DNA of 64,000 nt, taken from positions 1 to 64,000 of the forward strand of contig NZ_JAQFVF010000009.1 in the NCBI RefSeq assembly GCF_027789125.1, given 5' to 3'. Source of the DNA: Paenibacillus aestuarii. Lineage in GTDB: Bacteria > Bacillota > Bacilli > Paenibacillales > NBRC-103111. A program made the position numbers and the translations under genes. The notes below the pieces were generated by a model. The model saw nothing but the letters and a program-made list of their open reading frames with translations, had not been told where the DNA came from and ran no database searches. This document shows, in pieces, positions 1 through 9,600 of the stretch (position 1 is its first letter; each line of letters begins with the position of its first letter).

Positions 1-14
1 AATCAAAATTAAAA

Positions 15-47
15 GGCATGAGCCCGGTACAATACCGTGCTCACGCC
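15..47. other. Intergenic hairpin at left edge
   Basis: GAGC and CGGTA (20-29) pair with TACCG and GCTC (33-42) around a CAA loop, and GGC (15-17) with GCC (45-47) extends the stem. There is no T-run, so it is not a clear terminator. A related hairpin sharing CGGTACAA and CCGTGCTC lies at about 39000-39027. Confidence 0.4.
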
Positions 48-116
48 CAACAGGTTGCATAAAATATTTGTCTAACTTTAAGGGGTCACTTCAAATCTGG
101 AGCGGCTGCCTTTCTT

Positions 117-437
117 TTATAACAAACGCAAAATCATCATCGAAACAATGCCGACCACGACCGTGCCGAGTAAACTGCGAGTGAATATAGCTACGGCAAA
201 CGTAGGTAAAGCGGCAAGAAGCTCGATATTATGTAATATCGAAATGTTGCCATCCTGCAGCAAAAGCTCCTGCCCGACCAAAGCGGCCATGACGGCGACC
301 GGCACATAATTCAGCCAGCGCATCCCCCAATCCGGTAATTGGATTCGGCTAAGAACGATCAGAGGCAGCACCCTTGGGAGAACGGTGACAATCGATGAAC
401 CAACAATGATGAGAAAAATATACCATCTTATTTCCAT
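117..437 (-). CDS. azlD: AzlD-family branched-chain amino acid transport subunit
   Basis: A small hydrophobic protein of about 106 residues with three to four membrane segments and the pattern PRVLPLIVLSR followed by NYVPVAVMAALVG, typical of AzlD. AzlD works with AzlC as a two-part inner-membrane exporter of branched-chain amino acids or analogues. The ATG at 437 (MEIRWYIF) is preferred over the longer reading at 473, because it overlaps the end of azlC by about 10 bases, as expected for a coupled pair. Family assignment is from recalled motifs; the substrate is inferred. Confidence 0.88.
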   Translation of the reverse strand: MEIRWYIFLIIVGSSIVTVLPRVLPLIVLSRIQLPDWGMRWLNYVPVAVMAALVGQELLLQDGNISILHNIELLAALPTFAVAIFTRSLLGTVVVGIVSMMILRLL

Positions 438-1159
438 TTTTCGACCACCATTCCAATCAACGATGCGATGCATGTAGCCACGATCACGCCCGCGCTCCCT
501 GATACAAGCTTAGTAACGGCGATAACAATGACAACGGAGCATAGCACAACGATGACATCGATCATGATCTTGCGGCGGCTGACCAGCTGCAGGACAAGCA
601 GCCCGATGAACATCGCGGGCAGTGCAAAATCCAGACCCAACCGCTCAGGATTCGTGATCCACTGGCCGAAAAAGGCGCCCGCAATATTCGCGGCAATCCA
701 ATTCAAGTAGGCCGTCACGTTGAGGCCATGCATCCATTTTTCGCTTATCGCTTTCTTATCTGCGGTCTGATTAATTGCGACGCCGAACGTCTCATCCGTG
801 ATCAAGCAACCGATAAATAGATTTTTGAGCGGGGTGAGGTGGCGAAAATAAGGCGACAATGCTGCGCTCAGCAGAAGATGGCGTAAATTGACAAAGAAAA
901 TCGTAAAAATAATAGCCATGACAGAGCCGTTCGCCGCAACCATCCCGGCGGCAATGAATTGTGCCGAACCCGCATAGACAAGGATGCTAAGCATGGTGAT
1001 TTCGAGGATGCTAAGTCCAGAAGTTTTTTCCACAACTCCCGCGGCAAAACCGATGCTTAAATATCCCAATAACGTAGGAATACAAGCTTTTACACCTTGC
1101 AAAAAGCTTTCATCGCTCTTTTCGACGCCCTGACGTTCTATGTAAACATTCTCTTGCAT
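428..1159 (-). CDS. azlC: AzlC-family branched-chain amino acid permease
   Basis: A 243-residue multi-spanning protein with the AzlC hallmarks: GYLSIGFAAGVV, YAGSAQFIAAGM, a run ending in NLRHLLLSAAL, and TDETFGVA. It forms the large subunit of the AzlCD exporter for branched-chain amino acids. An AAGGAG site lies about 8 bases before the ATG. It is first in a two-gene leftward operon with azlD, which overlaps its end. No regulator (AzlB-type) is adjacent; the gene diverges from a diguanylate cyclase. Confidence 0.9.
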   Translation of the reverse strand: MQENVYIERQGVEKSDESFLQGVKACIPTLLGYLSIGFAAGVVEKTSGLSILEITMLSILVYAGSAQFIAAGMVAANGSVMAIIFTIFFVNLRHLLLSAALSPYFRHLTPLKNLFIGCLITDETFGVAINQTADKKAISEKWMHGLNVTAYLNWIAANIAGAFFGQWITNPERLGLDFALPAMFIGLLVLQLVSRRKIMIDVIVVLCSVVIVIAVTKLVSGSAGVIVATCIASLIGMVVEKWK

Positions 1160-1322
1160 CGTATGCGCTCCTTATCTGTATGGTATAACCTCCGAATTGT
1201 ACAATATATGATACGAAAATATGTACGCAGTGTCTAGACTATTTAATTTTCTTTATAAAAGAGTTCGAGCAACCTATAATTGAAATTGGCATAAAATGAC
1301 GACGATAAGGAACTTGCTCACA

Positions 1323-2927
1323 ATGAATGATCTATTCATGGATTTCTTGACAATTTTGCTGCCTACCTATTTTTTCTTTTATATGGCGGTTGCACTTTTT
1401 GCCCGTAACAGGAAGAGTTTGCTGAATCGGATTGCGGCGCTTTTAATGCTGTCATTCCTCTTTTATTTTTTAGGTGAATATATCAAAACCTCCTTGCTTC
1501 CGCAGTATCAAATGCAGATCGTCCTATATGGAAGCGGCCCGATGCTGCTGTTGATCATCTGTTTTTTAGTCCATTTGTGCGTATTGATGGGCAGGCCGGT
1601 TACCACGCCGATGGTGAGGTGGCTGCCGGTTATTTACGCTTCTCCTTTTATTTGCTTATTTATTATGCTGTTCAGCCAGGACCATCGCGTTCTGTTCAAC
1701 GCTAATGTGACAGACGGCCGCAGTCCGCTGGCCCCGATGCTATTGTTTCTGACGCTTTTCTTCGTGGCCGGTTATATTTTACTCTCGGTGATCATTCTGG
1801 CCTATTCGTGGTATCGGACTACCGAAACGAAAAGCAGAATCATTTTACGGTCTCTTTTGATCAGCTTATTTCTGCTATTCGCCTGGTTTATGGCGGTAAC
1901 GGTCTTCTTACAGTCCCGATTTTTCACGAGCCGCGAGGCGATGATTTTTTATTTTATCGGCTATTTGTTGTGGGCGATGGCCTTGCGCCATCTCGTTACC
2001 AAATATGATATTTTGCCTGACTACCGGCAATTGTTCCATATCCTGTTCAAATCCGCGCCGACAGCGATCTTACTTTTGGATAAAAAAGGAAATGTCAAAG
2101 AGCTCAACCCGCAGGCCCAACTGCTCTTCAAACACTACCCGGTTCAAGACATTCCAGAGCTGTTGAGCGCAGATGGAGCGATACATGTCAGTGAAAGATT
2201 GGCCTTGTTCTTTCAGGAGCGTCGCGCGGAAGCTGCCCAGTGGGAGATAAGCTTGAACAATCCTGACAAAGGGCATCTGGATCTGATGGCCTGGCTCGAA
2301 AAGGTCGAGGAATCCGACGACGAACTGATCGTCATGCATTTGACGGATGTGACCTCGATGAAGGATACCGAGCGGAAGCTCCTGGAATCCGAGCGCAATT
2401 ACAAATACTTGGCACATCACGATTCCTTGACTGGTCTATGGAACCGGGCGGCGATCCGGGAACAGCTGCTGCAAAAAATAGCCAAGCAAGAGCCGTTCGC
2501 TTTGGTGTTGATCGATCTGGATAATTTCAAACTGATCAATGATACGTACGGGCATGTGTCGGGGGACCGCTATTTGCAGCATATTGCGGCACTGTTGCAG
2601 CAGCATGCACAAGCGGATGAGCTGATCGGACGTCTTGGCGGCGACGAATTTGTCATGGTTATTCCTGGAGGGAACGAATCCGGCATTTATGAGGAATTAC
2701 AAAGGCGGTTATTCCCTTTGCTGAATAATGCCTATTGCTCTGATTTGATTAAGCTCCCCATTACCTTCAGTGCGGGAGTCAGCTTATATCCGACTCATGC
2801 GGCGGATCTGACCTCTTTGCTGCGTAAAGCCGATGAAGCGATGTATGCGGTGAAAAAAAGCGGGAAGCATGAGATTTCTATTTTTTCGGGCGCCCCCAAA
2901 AAAGTGGACCAAGATCCAAAAAAATAG
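1323..2927 (+). CDS. Membrane-bound PAS-GGDEF diguanylate cyclase
   Basis: The first 230 or so residues carry about seven hydrophobic segments resembling the seven-helix N-terminal region of some histidine kinases. A PAS-like segment follows (ILFKSAPTAILLLDKKGNV), then a GGDEF domain with DSLTGLWNR and RLGGDEF (residues 439-443 from this start). The intact GGDEF predicts synthesis of cyclic di-GMP at the membrane. The RxxD inhibitory site is absent: QADE occupies that position. ATG 1323 is chosen because AAGGA lies about 11 bases upstream; the in-frame ATG at 1296 has no ribosome site. The signal sensed is unknown. The 48145-49683 protein has the same layout. Confidence 0.87.
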   Translation: MNDLFMDFLTILLPTYFFFYMAVALFARNRKSLLNRIAALLMLSFLFYFLGEYIKTSLLPQYQMQIVLYGSGPMLLLIICFLVHLCVLMGRPVTTPMVRWLPVIYASPFICLFIMLFSQDHRVLFNANVTDGRSPLAPMLLFLTLFFVAGYILLSVIILAYSWYRTTETKSRIILRSLLISLFLLFAWFMAVTVFLQSRFFTSREAMIFYFIGYLLWAMALRHLVTKYDILPDYRQLFHILFKSAPTAILLLDKKGNVKELNPQAQLLFKHYPVQDIPELLSADGAIHVSERLALFFQERRAEAAQWEISLNNPDKGHLDLMAWLEKVEESDDELIVMHLTDVTSMKDTERKLLESERNYKYLAHHDSLTGLWNRAAIREQLLQKIAKQEPFALVLIDLDNFKLINDTYGHVSGDRYLQHIAALLQQHAQADELIGRLGGDEFVMVIPGGNESGIYEELQRRLFPLLNNAYCSDLIKLPITFSAGVSLYPTHAADLTSLLRKADEAMYAVKKSGKHEISIFSGAPKKVDQDPKK

Positions 2928-2984
2928 CAACGAGTGGCTTGAGGGTATGGGCGCCAAATAGAATCAGACCGCACCTGCCCTTCA

Positions 2985-3239
2985 AAAATAAGAGCCAAGA
3001 GCTATCTAAGGTCAGTGATATTTTTCCCGACACTCCTTAGTACAATAGCAGTAGGACTAACCTTCGGTGTGCTGATGCACCCTTCGCAGCGAATGATCAA
3101 TGCGGCGCTGAACGCCATCGGCATCACCGGTCCGGACTTTATGAACATGTTACTTATTACACTACCGCCGTTTGTTTTATTTATTTTCTTTAATAAAAAA
3201 ATCGTGGCCGGTATGACGGCAGGATCCGTCAAGGTATAG
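2985..3239 (+). pseudogene. Relic: fused fragments of two sugar ABC permeases
   Basis: An open frame from 2943 (after a TGA) encodes about 98 residues. From about 2985 it reads like the middle of an UgpA/MalF-type permease (FFPTLLSTIAVGLTFG, then HPSQRMINAAL and AIGITGP). It then switches at about GPDFM to the C-terminal tail of a MalG/LplC-type permease (LPPFVLFIFFNKK, GMTAGSVK). The region between, roughly the end of the first gene and most of the second, is missing. This is best read as a deletion scar in an old CUT1 importer operon. The only start in the homologous part is GTG 3015, without a good ribosome site. It lies just before the rhamnosidase gene, so the lost importer may have served it. 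Confidence 0.7.
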
Positions 3240-3265
3240 TAACCGGCACAAGAGGAGTGTTTATG

Positions 3266-6163
3266 ATGTCCGAACTTAAGGTGACAGGTCTTACATGCGA
3301 ATATCAAGTGAATCCGCTTGGAATCGGCGTTCACCAGCCGCGGCTAAGCTGGCTGCTGCAGTCGGACCGCCGCGGGACGATGCAGAAGGGGTACCGGCTC
3401 GTGGTGACGGTACGCGAGGACGGTTTCAGCGAGCCGCTTTGGGATACCGGCTACGTGGAATCGAACACGTCGATTCAGCTTGCCTATGCGGGAGGGGCGC
3501 TGCAGCCGCGGACCCGATACCACTACCGGGTGAAGGTGTGGGACAACTTCGGCCGTGAATCGGCGTGGAGCGAGGCCGCTTGGTGGGAGACGGGGCTGCT
3601 GGAGATAAGCGAATGGACAGCCCAATGGATCACCCCGCAGGCGAGCGAGATTGATCCGCAGACGGAGGCCTCTTTTCTGCTGCGCAAGCGCTTCCAGCTA
3701 GGCGACGGGATCGCATCCGCTCGCATCTATGCAACTGCAGCAGGGGTTTACGAGCTGTACGTCAACGGCAAGCAGGCGTCCGACATGCTGCTGGCTCCCG
3801 GATGGACCAGCTACCATCACAGATTGCAATATCAGACGTATGACGTGACGACGCTGCTTCAAGCAGGTGGCAACGCGATCGGCGTGGTGCTGGCTGACGG
3901 GTGGTATCGCAGCGGCATGGGCTTCGAAGGCAAGAACTTTACATATGGCGAACACCGCGCCGCCCTGCTGCAGCTGCACGTTCGTTATACGGACGGCACC
4001 GAAGCTGTGATCGGCTCGGATCTTTCGTGGAAAGCCTCGACTGGCGCAGTCCGCTATTCGACGATCTATCATGGAGAGATTTATGATGCCCGTGAAGAGC
4101 AGGAGGGTTGGAGTGAGGCTACTTTTGATGAAAGCGCATGGAAGCCCGTGCAAGTGGGAGCAGGCTTATCTTATGACGTGCTGGTCGCGCAAGAGAACGC
4201 ACCGACGCGAGTGACGCAAACGCTGCGCCCGATTGCCGCGTTCGTGACGCCTGCCGGCGATCATGTGCTCGATATGGGTCAAAATATGGTCGGCCGCGTG
4301 CGCTTTACCGTCGATGCTCCTGCAGGAACACGAATCGTACTGAAGCATGCGGAAGTGTTGGATAAGAACGGCAATATTTATTTCGGCAACTTGCGCCCGG
4401 CGAAGCAAAAGGTTGAGTATATGGCCAAAGGGGGCGGGAGTGAAAGTTATGCGCCGCATTTCACTTTTATGGGCTTCCGCTATGTGCTCGTGGAGGGGTA
4501 TCCGGGGCAGGAGAACGGCCTGCCGCTGAACGCTTTTGCCGGTGAAGTGATGCATACCGAGATGGAGCCTGCGGGCGAGTTCGAATGCTCGGATGCCAGG
4601 GTGAACCAGCTGCAGCGCAACATCCAATGGGGACAGCGGAGCAACTTCCTCGATGTCCCGACGGACTGCCCGCAGCGCGATGAGCGACTGGGCTGGACGG
4701 GGGATGCGCAAGTATTTATTAGCACGGCGCTGTTTAACTATCAAGGCGGACCGTTCTTCACCAAGTGGCTGCATGACTTGAAAGCGGAGCAGCATGCAGA
4801 TGGCGGCGTGCCGTTTGTGATCCCGGATGTCGTCGGCGGTTCCAGCTCCGCGGCGTGGGGAGATGCCGCCGTCATTTGTCCGTGGACGGTTTATCAATAT
4901 TATGACGATACGCGGCTGCTATCTGAGCAGTATGAAAGTATGAAGCAATGGGTCGGGTACATCCGCGCGCAAGGCGAGCAGGAGTTCTTGTGGAACACCG
5001 GCTTCCATTTTGGGGATTGGCTTGCGCTGGATGCCAAGGAGAACAGCTACATCGGGGCGACGCCGACAGCGCTGATTGCGACAGCGTACTACGCGTATTC
5101 GGCGCGTATTGTCCGTGATGCGGCGCTCGTCCTCGGTAAGGAAGACGAGGCACGTCATTACGGCGAGCTGTATGAACAAGTCAAACTAGCTTTTCATGAC
5201 GAGTTCATCACGAAGAACGGCCGCATTGCTTCACCGACGCAGACTGCGCATGTGCTCGCCCTTGCTTTTGACTTGGTGGAAGGCGATGTGAAGGAGCGCG
5301 TTGCCCGTGAGCTTAATGAGCAGATCGTGGGCAACGATTATCATCTGACGACGGGCTTTGTGGGCACACCGTACCTGTGCTTTGCCTTATCGAACAGCGG
5401 CTACCACGATACGGCTGTGAAGCTGCTCCTGCAGGAGAGCTACCCGGGCTGGCTGTATTCGGTTTCCCAAGGTGCGACGACGATCTGGGAGCATTGGGAC
5501 AGCATCAAAGCGGACGGCTCCTTCTGGAGCGATGATATGAACTCTTTTAACCATTATGCTTATGGCGCGATCGGTGACTGGCTGTACCGCAAGGTAGCCG
5601 GACTTAACATGGATCCGTCTGCGGCGCCGGCTTATAAGCACATCCATTTGGAGCCTTTGTTCGGCCTCGATAAACTGACGTCGGCCCAAGCTGCCCACCG
5701 CTCCTTGTACGGCCGCATCGCTGTAGCTTGGCGCGTGGAAGGCGAGCATATCGAAGTTGCCGCGGAAATCCCTGCGAATACAACGGCTAATCTCGTGCTG
5801 AAGGGGGCCGCGCTGCAAAAGCTGCAAGAGAGCGGCGGCGCTCTTGCTGAAGCAGAAGGGGTGCAAGCAGCGGTCGAGACGGATCATAGCGTCCGGTTGA
5901 CGATTGGCTCGGGTAGCTACAGCTTTACTTACGCGAATAAGGAACTATTCCGGCATGTTTTTACAGAAAATACCAGAGTGGATGAGGTGTTGAATGACGA
6001 GACGGCTGCCGCCGTGCTTCGGAAGCATATTCCGCAATTTTTCTCTGGAGCGGGCTTTCATTTTATGAAGAAGTCCACGTTCAAGCAGCTGACTGAAAAT
6101 ACGATGGCCGGCATATCCCGAGGACAAGTCGACGCGATCCTGGAGGACCTTGCCCGTTTGTAA
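3266..6163 (+). CDS. Alpha-L-rhamnosidase, GH78
   Basis: A 965-residue protein without a signal peptide, so probably cytoplasmic. The N-terminus (SELKVTGLTCEYQVNPLGI, PRLSWLL) is the usual GH78 fibronectin-like start; accessory beta domains follow (DGWYRSGMGFEG, LDMGQNMVGRV). The (alpha/alpha)6 barrel has TDCPQRDERLGWTGDAQVF near residue 465 and TTIWEHWDS near 740, which hold the acidic catalytic residues of the family. It hydrolyses terminal alpha-L-rhamnose from glycosides. A helical C-terminal tail of about 75 residues follows the final beta domain. AGAGGAG at 3251-3257 favours ATG 3266 (or 3263); the GTG at 3257 overlaps that site. The gene stands alone; only a permease relic precedes it. 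Confidence 0.93.
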   Translation: MSELKVTGLTCEYQVNPLGIGVHQPRLSWLLQSDRRGTMQKGYRLVVTVREDGFSEPLWDTGYVESNTSIQLAYAGGALQPRTRYHYRVKVWDNFGRESAWSEAAWWETGLLEISEWTAQWITPQASEIDPQTEASFLLRKRFQLGDGIASARIYATAAGVYELYVNGKQASDMLLAPGWTSYHHRLQYQTYDVTTLLQAGGNAIGVVLADGWYRSGMGFEGKNFTYGEHRAALLQLHVRYTDGTEAVIGSDLSWKASTGAVRYSTIYHGEIYDAREEQEGWSEATFDESAWKPVQVGAGLSYDVLVAQENAPTRVTQTLRPIAAFVTPAGDHVLDMGQNMVGRVRFTVDAPAGTRIVLKHAEVLDKNGNIYFGNLRPAKQKVEYMAKGGGSESYAPHFTFMGFRYVLVEGYPGQENGLPLNAFAGEVMHTEMEPAGEFECSDARVNQLQRNIQWGQRSNFLDVPTDCPQRDERLGWTGDAQVFISTALFNYQGGPFFTKWLHDLKAEQHADGGVPFVIPDVVGGSSSAAWGDAAVICPWTVYQYYDDTRLLSEQYESMKQWVGYIRAQGEQEFLWNTGFHFGDWLALDAKENSYIGATPTALIATAYYAYSARIVRDAALVLGKEDEARHYGELYEQVKLAFHDEFITKNGRIASPTQTAHVLALAFDLVEGDVKERVARELNEQIVGNDYHLTTGFVGTPYLCFALSNSGYHDTAVKLLLQESYPGWLYSVSQGATTIWEHWDSIKADGSFWSDDMNSFNHYAYGAIGDWLYRKVAGLNMDPSAAPAYKHIHLEPLFGLDKLTSAQAAHRSLYGRIAVAWRVEGEHIEVAAEIPANTTANLVLKGAALQKLQESGGALAEAEGVQAAVETDHSVRLTIGSGSYSFTYANKELFRHVFTENTRVDEVLNDETAAAVLRKHIPQFFSGAGFHFMKKSTFKQLTENTMAGISRGQVDAILEDLARL

Positions 6164-6259
6164 CCTTGATGGGGAGCGGAATGTTGGCATTGGCAGGAGC
6201 AAGAGCATGCTTTAGAGGAGTCGCCTGACGTTTCGCGTGGGGCGTACGAGTGACTAGAT

Positions 6260-6296
6260 GACTGGAAAGGATGTGAATCCTGCCAGTCTTTTTTTT
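6260..6296 (+). terminator. Rho-independent terminator of the rhamnosidase gene
   Basis: GACTGG and AGGAT pair with ATCCT and CCAGTC around a GTGA loop, followed directly by eight T. Confidence 0.9.
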
Positions 6297-6522
6297 GATC
6301 GGGGCTTGTAATTTGCGGCGGGAGGGGGCTCCTCCCCCCGAGATTGCAGCTGTCGTGGGATTGAGCCCAATTAAATGGGGCTATTGCCGTCCGTCACCCT
6401 TCATTGCGCGCTGCAAGCGGTTATTTCGGGCATAGCTAAGCAGATGCAAGGAGGCCCACTTGTCATTAACTCAGCCCAGGCACTTATACCTATTTAGGGG
6501 TATAGAGCAATCACAGTTTCGA

Positions 6523-6531
6523 TGATATAAT
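6523..6531 (+). promoter_or_regulatory. Extended -10 promoter for the S41 protease
   Basis: TGATATAAT (TGnTATAAT) has a perfect SigA -10 with the extended TG. No convincing -35 is seen at 17 bases, which fits an extended -10 promoter. Confidence 0.5.
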
Positions 6532-6609
6532 GGACAGGCTCTACATCCAATGTAGATCCTTAGTCCTAACAATACGAATTCATTGAAGGCGGTGACTTTT
6601 TTTCGCAGC

Positions 6610-9600
6610 ATGAAAGTTAACAGATTGGCACTACCCTTTTTCGCTCCATTGCTCTCATTATCTTTACTCTTTGCATCACCTATGCAGGCATTCGCTCAGA
6701 CGACGGTCGCCATAACGTATGAAGCTGACGGCACGGTCCGGGGGACTGTCACTTCAGACACTTATGTGGATTCATCCCCAAATAAGCTGATGCTGTTTAA
6801 CGATTTCGCACCAGAGCATTCATGCCTGGATGTTCATGCATCGCCATGGACGGTAACCAACGGAGTGTACCGTTTCGAGTTTTCCGCTTTGCCGGACGGT
6901 TCAGGGGGGAATTCTGCGGAGGCAAGTGAAGGGGGCACCGGAGCAGGTGGAGGGTCATCGCAGTTCGGCGAAACCGCTCCTCCGGCAGCATTTGCCTACG
7001 GCTCATGTTCCGATACGAAGCTTCGCACCTATGCCACGCATCAGGACTTTGTAGGCGGCAAGGATTATTACTTTAATCAAAATCCGCTAACAGCGAAATC
7101 AGGCTCTGGACTTATTGTGTCGCCTGCAGAGGACGACGCCTCGGCATATGAGCTAAGCTGGGAGACGCCTAACGGCACAGGACCCTTCCAATACAACGTA
7201 AATGTGCAAATGGAAGCTGAAGACGATCCAACAGCCGTTGAAGAAACGAGCTTTGGCCCTTTGACCTCGACGAGCTATGTGCTGGATACGTCCACGCTCC
7301 CGCATCCGCCCGCCGGCCCTGTGACGATTTCCGTCTATGACACGGAAACCGGTGTAATGAGCCGCTTGTATGGCAACGATCTTCTGAATCCGATGAACAC
7401 GCCGGTTTCGCCTGATGAAGATATCCGCAGCCAGACGAAAGCTACGGTTGACCTATACGACAACGGTCAGTGGGTGCCAATGCCGGATATCACCGTCCAA
7501 AATCAATTCGCAGGCCTGTATTCGGCCGGCTATGTGACGGCTGATACTTCCGTGCAGATGAACCTTGTGAATGCGCAAGGCTCCATGGATATGGAAGCTT
7601 ATAAAGACCGGACGTTCAGGATAACCTACGAGTTTGGCAGCGCACCTTTTCACCCGGGGGTCCTTTCGACGCTTGATTTTGATACGCAGTTCGCGCCGAA
7701 CGGGTGGACGTTTAATGCCGAAACCGGCACCTTACAGCTTTTTCTCAAACCTGCTCATTTTGAAGAGTCCGATGACGCCTATTGGAATGTGTATGCGGGC
7801 ATTTACCAGACAGGGGGGAGCGTTGACCCGGATTTAGACGGAAGTACGCTGGCTACTTTTCATGCCCGGAGCAGTCTGCCCGAATTTATTACAAAATCGA
7901 ATTACCAGGACGGCGCTGTTGCGAGCCTGTTCTCGGATGCAGGAAATGCGCATGGGAATGTGAAATGGTATCTGCCTGTTCGGTTGCTGAACAGCCTGCA
8001 CATTTATCAAGCATCGGAAATCGCGTTAAATGAGTGGGACCCGGAGCAAGCTCAAGAGGCAGCCGTTCCCTTCGAACACAAAGATGACATCGTTCAAGGA
8101 ACGCTGGAAGGGACGCTTATTGAGACTGAACCAGGGGCTGGTCTAACACTGCCAACCCTTTTGGTGGTGACCAAAAATCTTGCGGGCATGGAGCATGACG
8201 ACCTGGCGATCATGAAATCTTTGGTCAAGGATGAAATGTATTTCGATCATGGGCAGATCAGCCCTGAAGCGATTGATGCAGCCGGCAGCATTCCAGATTT
8301 GCTCAAGGTTTTGAATGACCGGTACACCTATTACTTTACCAAAGAGGAATATGCAGGCTTTGTATCGCAATTTTCCGGTAATCTCGGTGGCATTGGCATC
8401 ACAATGGGGGACGAACCGAGCGGAATTAAAGTGGTATCGATCTTACCCGGCAGTCCTGCGGCTGAACATGGCCTACAGCCAGGGGATTTACTTACAGCGA
8501 TTGACGGTAAAAGCTTGGAAGGCATCCTTCCCGAATTACGATTGCTGCTGATGCGAGGGGAAGTCGGAGAGGATATAACGTTAACGGTGGTCAGAGGCAA
8601 TGAAGTCCCGTTCACGGTAACGATGACTCGAGCCAATATTTTCCCTCCGGTCGTGGATGGGAAAGTGATCAACGATCATACGATCCATTTAACGATCCAT
8701 TCTTTTACGAATAATTTGCCGCAGTTGATCGGGCAGTTCATGAACGAAAAAGCTTCTGAGCTGGATTTGAGCAAAAGCGTAGATCTCATTCTAGATTTGC
8801 GTGACAATGGCGGAGGCGATGCCAATGCCGCCTTTAACTTCCTGCAATCGGCGTTTGCCCAAGGGACACCACTCATTCAGCAGGAGTCGAAAAATAAAAG
8901 CTATCCACCGATCATCTACGGACGGGGAACCGAAAATAAATTTAGTCGAATTGTACTGCTGGATAACGAAAATACAGCTTCGGCATCGGAGATCACGTCG
9001 GTCGCATTGAAAGATAACGGCGCTGCACTCCTTGGTAAAAAGACATACGGCAAAGGGATTTCGCAGGTGCAATACATGTTCCCTGATGGCAGCGCCATGA
9101 AATTTACGGATGCCAAGTTTACCGGCACGAAAGGCACGGAGTATAACCACATCGGACTTCTGCCTAACTTAGATTTGAAAAATTTACCAAACGAGCAGTG
9201 GATCAAGCTGGCGGAGATGCTGATGTCTTCACCTGCCGACCAAGCACCGAAGGCAGGCGACTTGCGGATTACGCTGAATGATCAGGCGTATGATATAGAC
9301 GCAGCCTGGTTCTATACGGCGGCGAATCAAGAGACCGCCAAACAACTGCTGCCACTTGTTCAGGCCCCTGATTCGCTCAGCATTTATAATGGCAGCGGGT
9401 TTGAGTCCAAATCTGCGGCTGAAGTTATGGCCTTCTATGGATTGCTCGCGAATAGCGATTCTCACCATGACGGAGCTTCCACAGAGTCTCAGCCGGCAGT
9501 TTCTCAACCTGTGGCGCCTGCTGAAACGAAACCTGGCACACCAAAGGTGGAGGTACGCTCCACAATCACCATGCAAAAGATGGCTGACGGCACACAGATT

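Larger units (their letters stand above)
6164..6609 (+). other. Intergenic region before the S41 protease
   Basis: This 446-bp gap holds the rhamnosidase terminator (6260-6296), an extended -10 promoter (6523-6531) and a short leader inverted repeat, CTACAT-CCA-ATGTAG (6541-6555). No supported gene was seen in the rest. Confidence 0.6.

Noticed and set aside
4166..4897. A 243-residue open frame antisense to the rhamnosidase gene
   Set aside because: It is a shadow of a GC-rich coding frame, with no ribosome site and no recognisable domain.
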